From Burkholderia sp. FERM BP-3421 (GTDB taxonomy: Bacteria > Pseudomonadota > Gammaproteobacteria > Burkholderiales > Burkholderiaceae): DNA of 64,000 nt. The stretch lies in contig NZ_CP117780.1 in the NCBI RefSeq assembly GCF_028657905.1, positions 527,165-591,164 on the forward strand. The letters run 5' to 3'. How positions within the stretch are numbered: the stretch's first letter is position 1; each line of letters begins with the position of its first letter. The position numbers and the translations under genes were made by a program. Below, piece after piece: positions 38,601 through 50,800 of the stretch. The notes under the pieces are model-generated. The model worked only from the letters and a program-made list of their open reading frames with translations. It searched no databases and had not been told where the DNA came from.

Positions 38601-41600
38601 CCCTGGTCAGACTCATGACCGATCTCGCCGACGCGGGCATCACGCTGCACCGCCGCGGCGACCAGCTTCACGTCCAGGGGCCGCCGGGCGCGCTCGGCGG
38701 CGCGCTTGTCGCGCGGCTGCGCGACGCCAAGGAAGCGCTGCTGCGCGTACTCGACGACGACGAGGCGTCGCGCGCGAGCCCGCTCGCGCCGGCGCGGCCG
38801 GGCGAAGGCGGCGACGCGGCGGCGCTGTCGCCGGGACAGGCGCGCCTCGTCGCGGCGACGCGGCTCGGCGATCCGGCGATGTACAACGAACAGGCCGCGA
38901 TCGAACTCGCGGATGCCGTCGACGCGGCGGCCATCGCCCGCGCGTTCGCGTCGCTCGCGCGCCGGCACGACATCCTGCGCACCGTGTTCGTCGACGGCGA
39001 GCCGCAGCGGCAGGCGGTATTGCCCGAGCCGGTCGTGCTGCTCGAACGGTGGGCGGTCGACGGCGACGACACGTTGCGCGCGCGCGCGGCGGAGCTGGCC
39101 CGCATGCCGTTCGCGAGCGGCGCGCCGATGTGGCGCGTCGATGTGTTCTCCACGCCCGAGCGGGCGGCCGTGCTCGTGCTGACGATCCACCATGCGATCT
39201 TCGATCGCTGGTCGATGAGCGTGCTGATCCGCGACTTCAGCGCGTATCTCGCTTCGCCGGATGCGCCGCCGGCGTCGACGCCGCCTCTGAGCTACCGCGA
39301 CTTCGCGGCCTGGCAGCACCGCTGGATGGCGACGCCGGACTATGCCGCGCAGCTCGAGGACTGGGTGGACACGCTCGCCTCGGTCGACGAGGTGCCCGCG
39401 ATCCGCGGCGATCGTGCCCGGCCGCCCGCGCCGAGCGGGCGCGGCGGCACCCTGCGCGTCGCGCTGCCGGCTGACTGCATCGAAGCGGCGGCGGCGTTCT
39501 CGCGGACGCACAACACGACGCTGTTCACGACCCTCTTCAGCGTGTTCGCGCTGCTTCAGCATCGCTATACGGGCGAGGCCCGGGTGCTGGCGCTGACGCC
39601 CGCGGCGAACCGGCCGTTCCAGGCGGCCGAGGACATCGCCGGCTACTTCGTCAATCTGGTCGCGCTCGCGGCGGACCTGCGCGACGGCGACAGTTTCGGC
39701 GCGCTGGTCGGCCGGATGCGTGACGTCACGGCGCGCGCCTTCGCGCGGCAGGGCGTGCCGCTCGATGCGATCGTCGACCGGCTGCGCGCGCGCGGCGGGC
39801 CGCGCCACGACCAGTTCGCGCAGACCGTGTTCGCGTTTCAGAACGTTCGCCTGCCCGCGGTGCACACCGCGAGCGGCACGGCGAGCCCGTTCGATCTCGA
39901 CAGCCCGTTCGCGCGTTTCGATCTCTACCTGTCGATCGAAGGCGACGAGCGCGGCACCTTCGCGGTTTGGCAATACAACACCGACCTGTTCGACGCAGAC
40001 ACCATCCGCCAGCTCGGGGCGCATTACATCGCGCTCTTGCGCGCGGCGCTGGCCGCGCCGGAAGCGGAGGCGCACGCGTTGCCGATGCTGTCCGGCGACG
40101 ATGAGGCGCAGCTGCGCGCATGGGGGCGGCATGCCGAGCCGTATCGCTCCGACGCCACGATCGTCGAGTTGTTCCGCGCATGCGCGGCGGCGCATCCCGA
40201 GCGCACCGCGCTCGAACAGGGCACCGCGCGCTGGTCCTACGCGGACCTCGATCGCTGGTCGGCGCGCGCGGCCGCACGCCTGCGCGCGGCGGGCGTCGCG
40301 CCGGGCGCGGTGGTGGGCGTCGCGGGCGAGCGATCGCCGCGCCTGCTCGCCGCGTTCCTCGCGGTGCTGAAGGCGGGGGCGGCCTATCTGCCGCTCGATC
40401 CCGGCTATCCGGCGGCGCGCCTGGGCGCGCTGCTGGCCGACGCGGCGCCCGCGCTCGTGATCGTCGCCGACGGGCTCGACGCGGGCTGGCTCGGTGACTA
40501 CGCCGGGCCGGTGCTGGGCCTGTCCGATTGCGAGGCCGAGGCGGACGGAGCGCCCGAGCGCGAGGCCCCCCGCGCCGAGGCGGACGACCTGGCCTACGTG
40601 ATGTACACGTCGGGCTCGACCGGCCAGCCGAAGGGCGTGGCGATTCCGCATCGCGGCGTCGTGCGGCTCGCGACGGGCGGCGCGTATGCGCGGCTGGACG
40701 CCTCGACGGTGATGCTGCAGCAGTCGCCGCTCGGCTTCGACGCGTCGACGTTCGAGATCTGGGGCTGCTGGCTCAATGGCGGGCGGCTGGTGCTCGCGGC
40801 GTCCGGCATGCCGTTCTTCGATGCCGTGTCCGAGGCGATCGCGCGCGACGGCGTCACGACGATGTGGCTCACGGCCGACCTGTTCCGCATGATGGTCGAG
40901 GAGGAGCCGGCGGCGCTCGGCGGCCTGCGCGAGCTGCTGACGGGCGGCGACGCGCTGCCCGTCGCGAGTTGCCGCGCGTTTGTCGAGGCGTGCCCCGGTG
41001 TCGCGCTGATCAACGGCTACGGTCCGACGGAGAACACGACGTTCACCTGCAGCCACCGCGTGACGGCGGCCGACGTGCGGCGCGGCGCGATCCCGATCGG
41101 CCGGCCGATCGGCAACACCGAGGTACGCGTGGTCGACGCGCGGGGCGGCCTGGTTCCCGTCGGCGTGCCCGGCGAGCTGTGGGCGGGCGGCGACGGGCTG
41201 GCGCTCGGCTATCTCGGGCGCGCCGATCTGACGGCCGAGCGCTTCGTCGACGCACCGTCGCCCGACGGCGGGCGCTGGTATCGCACGGGCGACCTCGTGC
41301 GCTGGCGGCGTGACGGGGTGCTCGAATTCCTGGGCCGGATCGACTCGCAGGTCAAGCTGCGCGGCTATCGGATCGAACTCGGCGAGATCGAGGCGACGCT
41401 GGGCCATCACCCGGCGCTGAGCGGCTGCGCGGTGGCCTTGCGCCGCAGCGCGGCGGACGAGAAGCAGCTGGTCGGGTATCTGGTCGCGCGGCCGGAGGCG
41501 GGCGAGGCCGTCGAGGCGGGCGAGGTGCAGGCCTGGCTCGCCGCGCGGCTGCCGGGCTATATGGTGCCGCGCACGTGGGTCCGGCTCGATGCGTTGCCGC

Positions 41601-44600
41601 AATCGGCGAACGGGAAGGTCGACCGCAAGCGCCTGCCGGAACCGGAGATCGAGATCGGGTCGGCGGCGGCGAGCAGCGAGGCCGAGGCCGTGCTGGTGGA
41701 GATCTGGCAGGGCCTGCTCGGGTTGGCGCGGGTGGGGGTGCGGGACAACTTCTTCGCGCTCGGCGGCGATTCGATCCTGAGCATCCAGATGGCGTCGCGC
41801 GCGGCGGAACGGGGGCTGCGCATCAGTCCGCAGCAGGTGTTCAGCTATCCGACGATTGCGGAGCTGGCTGCGCAGGGTTGCGAGGCGGAAGACGTTTCGG
41901 GCGTGGCGGCGGAGCAGGGCGAGGTGCGGGGCGAGGTGATGGCGGGGCCGATCCAGGCGTGGTATCTGGGCTGGCCGGGCGAGGACTGGGAACAGTTCAG
42001 CCAGGGCGCGTATCTGGGGCTGCACGAGCCGCTTGAACCCGAGGTATTGATCGCCGCGCTGCAAGCGGTCGCGCAGCGGCACGATGCCTTGCGGATCGCG
42101 TGGCGGCACGACGGGAGCGCATGGCGTCAGGAAAGCGGCGCGGGTGCATCGGTCGAGGTGGAAATCGAGGATCTGCGCGGTCTGTCCGAGGCGGAGGCCG
42201 AGCAACGGCTGGAAGCGAGTGCGGCCGAACTGCAAGCGGGCCTGAGATTGAGCGGCCCGAGCCTGTGGGCGGCGCGCCTGTATCGAATGGAACGAGGCTG
42301 GCGACTGCTGTGGCTGGTGCATCACGCGTCGGTGGATGGCGTGTCGTGGCGGATCCTGTCGGACGATCTGTGGCGCGCGTATGCGGCCCTGCAAGAGGGC
42401 GAGCCGGTGAAGTGGCCGGCCAAGAGCGTGTCGTATCAGGCGTGGTCGCGGGAAATGTCGGCATGGTCGCGCGCGTTGCCGGAAGCGGAATTGCGGTACT
42501 GGCAGGAGATGGACGTGCCGGGTACGCCGCTGCCGGTGGACGGCGGGCATGTGTCGGAAAACACGGTCGCCACGGAGTCGCGCGTCTCGCTGGACTGGGA
42601 TGCGGAAACGACCGAATGCTGGTTGCGGCAAGCGGGCGACGCCTACCGGATGCGCCCGGAAGAACTGCTGGTCGCGGCGCTGGCGCGCACCTTGTCGGAC
42701 TGGACCGCGACCCCCGAATGCGTGCTGGACCTCGAAGGTCACGGCCGGGACGGTTTGACGGGCGTGGACGTGTCTCGAACGGTCGGCTGGTTCACGAGCC
42801 TGTATCCGCTGCGCCTGCCGCTGAGCGGCGATCTGTCGCGTGACCTGAAGTCGGTGAAGGAGCGGATGCGCGGCGTGCCGCACGGCGGGGTCGGCTACGG
42901 GGCGCTGCGCCACGGCGCGCAGGCCCCGGAACTGGGCGGGCACGACCGCACGGTCTGCTTCAACTATCTGGGCCAATGGCGGCTGGACGAGGGCGGCGAA
43001 CCACGCTCGGCCTGGCTCGGCGAAGCGCCGGGCGGCACACGCTCGGCCGCGATGCGGCGGCGCTACGCGCTCGACGTCGTGGCGCAGGTCCACGACGGCC
43101 GCCTGCGCGTCGACTGGCGCTACAGCACGGCGCTGCACGAAACAGCCACGATCACGGCGCTCGCCGCCGGGTTCCGCGATGCGCTGGCCGCCGTGCTGGC
43201 CCACTGCCTGTCGCCGCGGGCGGGCGGCCTCACGCCGTCGGACCTGCCGCTCGCCCACCTCGACCAGCACGAGATCGACGCGATCGAGCGCGACCACCCG
43301 CGCCTGGAAGCGCTGTACGGCGTCACGCCGCTCCAGCAGGGCATCCTGTTCCATTCGATCGCCGACGGGAGCGCGTCGCTGTACGTCGAGCAGCTGCACT
43401 GGAAAATGACCGGCGCATTCGACGCGGCGCGGTTCCAGCGCGCCTGGTCGGACGTGGTCCAGGCGCATGCGTCGCTGCGCACGACCTTCCGCTGGCGCAA
43501 CCTGAAAAGCGCGGTCCAGCTCGTCCACGACCGGCTCGAACCGGACTGGGACGTGCTCGACTGGGGCGCGCTGCCCGCCGACGCCCGCGCCGGCCGCTTC
43601 GCCGCGCTGGGCGAGCAGGACCGCGCACGCGGCTTCGATCTCGAACGCGGCCCGCTGCTGCGCGGCACGTTGATTCGCGAGCCCGGCGATGCGTGGCGCT
43701 TCCTGTGGAGCTACCACCACGCCGTCGTCGACGGCTGGTCGGTGCCGCTGATCCTGAAACAGGTGCTCGACCGCTACGCCGCGCTGCGCGCGGGCGACGC
43801 GCGTCCGCTGCCGGGCAGCCGCTTCCTGCCGTTCGTGAGCTGGCTGGCCGCGCGCGACCCGTGCGAGCAGGCCGCGTACTGGAAGCAGGTGCTGGACGGC
43901 ATCGACGAGCCCACGCCGATCGGCTTCGCCTCGCCCGCGCGCGGCCCGCAACCGCAGGGCCAGGGCCGGCGCGCGTTCGCGTTCGACGCGGCGCTGCGCG
44001 ATCAGGTCGACCGCGCGGCGCGGCAGGCCGGCGTGACGCGCGCGAGCCTGCTGACGGGCGCGTGGGCGCTGACGCTCGGCTATGCGGGCGGCGGGCGCGA
44101 CGTTGTGTTCGGCACGACCCTGTCCGGCCGCCCCGCGACGCTGCCCGGCGTCGAACAGATGGTCGGGCTGTTCATCAACACGGTGCCGGTGCGCGTCGGC
44201 ATCGACGACGACGCGCGCGTGTCGTCGTGGCTGCAGGACCTGCATCGCGGGCAGAGCGAACGGGCGCGGCTCGGCGCGGCGTCGCTCACGGACATCCAGC
44301 GCTGGGCGGGCTACGACGGCGGCGAGCTGCTGAGCAGCCTGTTCGTGGTCGAGAACTACCCGGTCGACCGGACGCTGGCCCGGCGCGACGTCGGGCTCGA
44401 CGTCAGCGAGTTCGCCGCCGCCGAGACGCGCACCAACTATCCGCTCGTCGCGCAGCTGATCCCGGGCGCGGAAACCGTGCTCTACGTCGACTTCGATACG
44501 TCGCGTTATGACGACGAAGGGATCGGCCGGCTCGGCGCGAGCTTCCTGCACGTGCTCGCGCAACTTGCCGCGCGGCCGGACGCGCGGCTCGGCGAGATCG

Positions 44601-47600
44601 CGCTCGTCGACGACGGCGAAGCGCACCGGCTGATACACGCGTGGAACGCGACGCCGCCCGTCGGCGCGGGCGATCTGCTGCATGCGGGCATCGAGCGGCA
44701 CGCGCGGCTGACGCCGCTCGCGCCCGCGATCGTCGGCGCGGACGACGCGATGAACTATCGCGAGCTGGCCGACGAGACGCTGCGCGTCGCGCGGGCCGTG
44801 GCGGCGGCGGGCGCGCGGCGCGAGCCGGTCGCGGTGCTGCTGCCGCGCGCCGCGCGCACGGTCGCCGCGTACTCGGGCGTGATGCGCGCGGGCTGCGCGT
44901 ACGTGCCCGCCGATCCCGCGATGCCGCCGGGACGGCTGCGCGACCTGCTCGCGACGGTCGGCTACGTGCTGACGACGCGCGCGCATCTGCCGCTGCTCGA
45001 GGGCGTCGCGGCGCGCGCGATCGTGCTCGACGAGAGCGAGGCGGCGGATGCTGCGGCGGTCGATACCGCGGCGGTCGACACCGCGGCGGTCGCTACCGCA
45101 TTGCCGGATGCCGCGCTGCCCGAGGTCGCGCCCGACGATCTCGCCTACGTGATGTTCACGTCGGGTTCGACCGGCAAACCGAAGGGCGTGATGATCACGC
45201 ACCGCGCCGCGTCGCTGACGATCGAGGCGATTCTGCAGCGCCATGCGATCGGCGCGTCCGACCGGCTGATGTGCGTGTCGGCGGCGGGCTTCGACCTGTC
45301 GGTGTTCGATTTCTTCGGGGCGTTCGCGGCGGGCGCGGCGGTCGTGCTCGCGCCGGAATCGTCGACGGTCGCGCCGGGCGTCTGGCTCGACCTGATGGTG
45401 CGCGAGCGCGCGACCGTATGGGAATCCGTGCCGGCCGTGGTGGAGTTGCTGCTGCTCGAATGCCGGCAGCGCGGGCGCGCGCTGCCGCCCGCGCTGAAGC
45501 TCGTGATGATGAGCGGCGATCGCGTGCCGGTCGGGCTGCCCGCGCAGATCCGCGCGGCCGCGACCGCCGACATCGAGGTGTTCGCGCTCGGCGGCGCCAC
45601 CGAGGCGGCCATCTGGTCGTGCTGGTACGACACGCGCGGGCTCGCGCCCGACGCCGCGTTCGTGCCGTATGGCCGGCATTTGCCGGGGCAGCGGCTGTAT
45701 GTGCTGTCGTCGTCGCTGCAGGCGGTGCCGGTCGGCGTGCCGGGCGATCTGTGGATTGCCGGCGCGGGGGTGGCGCTCGGCTATCTCGGCCAGCCCGACC
45801 TGACGGCCTACCGGTTCGTCGACAACCCCTATGTGCCGGGCGAGCGAATGTACCGGACCGGCGACCGCGCGCGCGTGCTCGCCGACGGCAACCTCGAATT
45901 CCTCGGGCGGGTGGACGATCAGGTCAAGATCGGCGGCTTCCGGATCGAGATCGGCGAAATCGAGGCCGCGCTCGGGGCGGCGCCGGGCGTCGAACGCGGG
46001 GTGGCGTCGGTGATCGAGCGCGAGGGGCGGCGGATGATCGCGGGCTACGTGCTGTTGCGCGCGGACGCGACGTTCGACCTCGACGCGATCCGCGACACGC
46101 TCGCGCGGCGTCTGCCGCCTTACATGCGGCCCGCGTCGGTCATGGCGCTCGACAGCGTGCCGCTGAGCGCGAACGGGAAGGTCGACCGCAAGCGCCTGCC
46201 GGAACCGGAGATCGAGATCGGGTCGGCGGCGGCGAGCAGCGAGGCCGAGGCCGTGCTGGTGGAGATCTGGCAGGGCCTGCTCGGGTTGGCGCGGGTGGGG
46301 GTGCGGGACAACTTCTTCGCGCTCGGCGGCGATTCGATCCTGAGCATCCAGATGGCGTCGCGCGCGGCGGAACGGGGGCTGCGCATCAGTCCGCAGCAGG
46401 TGTTCAGCTATCCGACGATTGCGGAGCTGGCCGCGCAGGGTTGCGAGGCGGAAGACGTTTCGGACGTGGCGGCGGAGCAGGGCGAGGTGCGGGGCGAGGT
46501 GATGGCGGGGCCGATCCAGGCGTGGTATCTGGGCTGGCCGGGCGAGGACTGGGAACAGTTCAGCCAGGGCGCGTATCTGGGGCTGCACGAGCCGCTTGAG
46601 CCCGAGGCATTGATCGCCGCGCTGCAAGCGGTCGCGCAGCGGCACGATGCCTTGCGGATCGCGTGGCGGCATGACGGGAGCGCATGGCGTCAGGAAAGCG
46701 GCGCGGGTACATCGGTCGAGGTGGAAATCGAGGATCTGCGCGGTCTGTCCGAGGCGGAGGCCGAGCAACGGCTGGAAGCGAGTGCGGCCGAACTGCAAGC
46801 AGGCCTGAGATTGAGCGGCCCGAGCCTGTGGGCGGCGCGCCTGTATCGAATGGAACGAGGCTGGCGACTGCTGTGGCTGGTGCATCACGCGTCGGTGGAT
46901 GGCGTGTCGTGGCGGATCCTGTCGGACGATCTGTGGCGCGCGTATGCGGCCCTGCAAGAGGGCGAGCCGGTGAAGTGGCCGGCCAAGAGCGTGTCGTATC
47001 AGGCGTGGTCGCGGGAAATGTCGGCATGGTCGCGCGCGTTGCCGGAAGCGGAATTGCGGTACTGGCAGGAGATGGACGTGCCGGGTACGCCGCTGCCGGT
47101 GGACGGCGGGCATGTGTCGGAAAACACGGTCGCCACGGAGTCGCGCGTCTCGCTGGACTGGGATGCGGAAACGACCGAACGCTGGTTGCGGCAAGCGGGC
47201 GACGCCTACCGGATGCGCCCGGAAGAACTGCTGGTCGCGGCGCTGGCGCGCACCTTGTGCACGTGGACCGAGACAACGGAGTGCGTGCTGGACCTCGAAG
47301 GTCACGGCCGGGACGGTTTGACGGGCGTGGACGTGTCTCGAACGGTCGGCTGGTTCACGAGCCTGTATCCGCTGCGCCTGCCGCTGAGCGGCGATCTGTC
47401 GCGTGACCTGAAGTCGGTGAAGGAGCGGATGCGCGGCGTGCCGCACGGCGGGATCGGCTACGGGGCGCTGCGCCACGGCGCGCAGGCCCCGGAACTGGGC
47501 GCGCACGACCGCACGGTCTGCTTCAACTATCTGGGCCAATGGCGGCTGGACGAGGGCGGCGAGCCACGCTCGGCCTGGCTCGGCGAACCGCCGGGCGGCA

Positions 47601-47875
47601 TGCGCTCGGCCGCGATGCGGCGGCGCTACGCGCTCGACGTCGTGGCGCAGGTCCACGACGGCCGCCTGCGCGTCGACTGGCTGTACAGCACCGCGCTGCA
47701 CCGGACGCAGACCGTCACCGCCCTTGCCGCCCGGTTCCGCGACGCGCTGGACGCCGTGCTGGCCCACTGCCTGTCGCCGCAGGCGGGCGGCCTCACGCCA
47801 TCGGACCTGCCGCTCGCCCATCTCGACCAGAACGATATCGACGAAGTGCTACAGCTATTGAACGAGCAATCATGA
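38597..47875 (+). CDS. depD: NRPS DepD: docking-C-A(Val)-PCP-E-C-A-PCP-E
   Basis: The 3092-residue protein has two complete modules that each end in an epimerase, so it adds two D-residues. A TubC-like docking domain (about 1-52) leads. The first C domain has HHAIFDRWS, where the usual Gly of HHxxxDG is Arg; the second has an intact HHAVVDG. My reading of the A1 code is D-A-F-W-L-G-G-T-F-K, a standard Val code. A2 reads D-L-F-E-M-S-L-I-W-K, related to Cys and Gly codes but not one I can assign. Both carriers have LGGDSILS and both epimerases have HHASVDGVSW. The PCP-E parts of the modules are nearly identical. The order fits D-Val then D-Cys of FK228-type compounds. Confidence 0.87.
41606..43112 (+). 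repeat. Near-identical PCP-E segment, copy 1
   Basis: About 1.5 kb, from the end of the first adenylation domain through carrier and epimerase, repeats almost base for base 4563 bases further on (46169-47675). Most differences are single bases; one short divergent patch lies near 42690-42720. The flanking C and A domains are not conserved to this degree. Confidence 0.9.
45053..45097 (+). repeat. Three 15-base repeats in the DepD A2 linker
   Basis: Three near-identical 15-base units encode AlaAlaValAspThr-type repeats shortly before the second adenylation core motif. A similar Ala-Val-Asp-Thr stretch sits at the same structural place in DepE (about 49680-49710). Confidence 0.75.
46169..47675 (+). 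repeat. Near-identical PCP-E segment, copy 2
   Basis: Second copy of the repeat described at 41606-43112. Homologous recombination between the copies would remove one 4.56-kb C-A-PCP-E module in frame. Confidence 0.9.
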
Positions 47876-50800
47876 ATCCAACCTTGTCGAACACCGCCCA
47901 GCAAGCCCGCTCGAACGTCGAGACGATGCTGCCGCTGACGCCGACGCAGCAGGGCCTGCTGTTTCACACGCTGAAGGCGCCGGAGTCCGGCGTCTATTAC
48001 GAGCAGGTCGGCTGCACCTTCCAGGCCGCGCTCGACGTCGCCGACTACCGGCGCGCGCTCGAAGCGGTGGTCGCACGCCACGGCGTGCTGCGCACCGGTT
48101 TTCTGTGGGATGGGCCGTCGAAGCCCGTCCAGGTCGTCTTCCGCCACGTCGAGCTGCCGTGGATCGAGGAAGACTGGCGGCACCTCGATCGCGACGAGCA
48201 GCAGCGCCGCCTTGCCGCCTATCGCGAGGCGGACCGGCGGCCGGGCTTTCACCTGAGCCGCGCGCCGCTGATGCGCTGCGCGTTGTTCCGCACCGGGGCG
48301 CAATGCTACGAATTCGTCTGGAGCTACCACCATCTGCTGCTCGACGGCTGGTCGGTGCAGATCGTGCTCGGGGAAGCGCTGGCCTGCTACGACGCGTACC
48401 GGCGCGGCGACGCGCCGGCCTTGCCGCCGCCCCAGCCGTACAGCGCGTTCCTGCGCTGGCTCGACGCGCAGGACGGCGCGGCGGCCGAGGCGTTCTGGCG
48501 CGCGCGCCTGGGCGACGTCCGCGCGGCCACGCCCCTGCCGCTCGCCGATGCCGCGCGGCCCGGCGACGCGAGCGGCCACGGCACGCTCGAACGCCTGCTC
48601 GATCCGAGCGCGAGCGATGCGCTGCAACAGCTGGCCCGCGCCTGCGAGGTCACGCCGAGCACGGTGATCCAGGCCGCGTGGGCGCTGCTGCTCGGCCGCG
48701 CGAGCGGCCGCGACGACGTGGTGTTCGGCACGACCGTCTCCGGCCGGCCCGCCGGCCTGCGCGGCGTCGAGCAGATGGTCGGGCTGTTCGTCAACGCGCT
48801 GCCGACGCGCGTGGCCATCGACCCGACGCTCACGCTCGGCGACTGGTTCCGGCGCCTGCATCGGCAGCACGTCGAGGCCGAGGCGTATGCATACACGCCG
48901 CTGCACGTGATTCCGGGCTGGAGCGGCGTCGCGCCCGGCGCGCCGCTGTTCGAGAGCCTCGTGGTGTTCGAGAACTATCCGGCGCACGCGGCGGCGAACC
49001 GCTATCGCGAGCAGCTGGGCGTGGCCGGCGTCGAGGTCGTCGAGCAGACCAATTACCCGCTGACCGTCGTCGCGATTCCGGGCGAGCGCCTGTGCCTGCG
49101 TGTGCACTTCGATCGGCAGCGCCTCGCGGAAGCGTCGGCGGCGCGCCTGCTCAAGATGCTCGCGACGCTGCTCGACCAGTTCCTGCGCGGCGGCGCGGCG
49201 CTGCGCGTCGGGCAGGTCTCGCTGCTCGGCGACGAGGCGGGCCGCGCGCTGGTCGCGCAGTGGAACGCGGCGGCGCGGCCCGCCGCCGACCCGGCGCGGC
49301 TGTGCCTGCACCGACGCTTCGAGGCCCAGGCGCGGATGCGGCCGGATGCGATCGCGGTGCAGTACGACGGCCGCTCGCTCAGCTACGCCGAACTCGAGCG
49401 TCGCGCGAACCGGCTCGCGTGGCGGCTCGATGCGGCGGGCGTGCGCGGCAACGTGCCGGTCGCGCTCGCGTTCGAGCGCGGCATCGACAGCATCGTCGCG
49501 ATGCTGGCCGTGCTGAAGGCGGGCGCGTTCTATGTCCCGCTGGATCTCGACCATCCGCCGGAACGGCTCGCGTGGATGCTCGACGACATGCAGGCCGGCG
49601 TGCTGATCTGCGACGACGCGCGGCGCGAGCGCTTCGATGGCTTCGGCGGCGCGCGGCTCGTGATCGATGCCGATGTGGAGGCGGCCGCCGTGGACACGGC
49701 CGCCGTGGAGACGGCCGACGTCCGCGCCGAAGCGCCGCCGCCGCGCGATGCCTCGCCCACCGACCTCTGCTATGTGATCTACACGTCGGGTTCGACCGGG
49801 CAGCCGAAGGGCGTGTGCATCGAGCATCGCAATGTCGACCACCTGTTCGCGGCGACGCGGCAGACCTACGGCATCGGGCCGACGGACGTCTGGACCCAGT
49901 TCCACTCCTATGCGTTCGACTTCTCGGTGTGGGAAATCTGGGGCGCGCTGCTGCACGGCGGGCGGCTCGAAGTGGTGCCCTACGGCTGCTCGCGCACGCC
50001 GAACGCCTTTCTCGCGCTGCTCGCGCGCGCGGGCGTGACGATGCTGAGCCAGACCCCGACCGCGTTCAAGCAGCTGCTGCGCGCGCTGGACGACGCGCGG
50101 CAGCCGCTGCCGGCGAGCCTGCGCTACGTGTTCTTCGGCGGCGAAGCGACGATTCCGAGCCAGTTCGCCGCGTGCCTGAACGATGCGCACGGCGTCACGC
50201 TCGTCAACCTGTACGGGATCACCGAGACCACGGTCCATGTGACCGAGCGCGTGCTCGGCCCGGGCGACGCGCAATCGTCGCGCAGCCCGGTCGGCCGGCC
50301 CTTGCCCGGCTATCGCGTCTACCTGCTCGACGCGGCCGGGCATCCCGTGCCGCCGGGCGTGCCGGGCGAGATCCATGTCGGCGGAGAAGGCGTCGCGCGC
50401 GGCTATCACAACCGCCCCGAACTCGATCGCGCGCGCTTCGTCGCCGATCCGTTCGCGCCCGGCGCGCGCCTGTATCGCAGCGGCGATCTCGGCCGCTTCG
50501 ATGCGTACGGCGAACTCGACTATCTGGGCCGCATCGACGATCAGGTCAAGATCCGCGGCTTCCGGATCGAGCTGGGCGAAGTGGAGGCGGCGCTGGCCCG
50601 GCACCCGGAAGTCGCCCACGCGGCGGTCATGGTCGACGACGCGACCGTCGACGGCCATGCGCAGCTGGTGGGGTTCATGGTGTTGCGCGACACCGGGCGC
50701 GTGTCCGGCGCGGCGCTGCGCGACTGGCTCGCGCAGCGCCTGCCGCCGCACGCGCTGCCCGCGCGCCTGATCGAGCTCGATGCGATTCCGCTCACGACCA

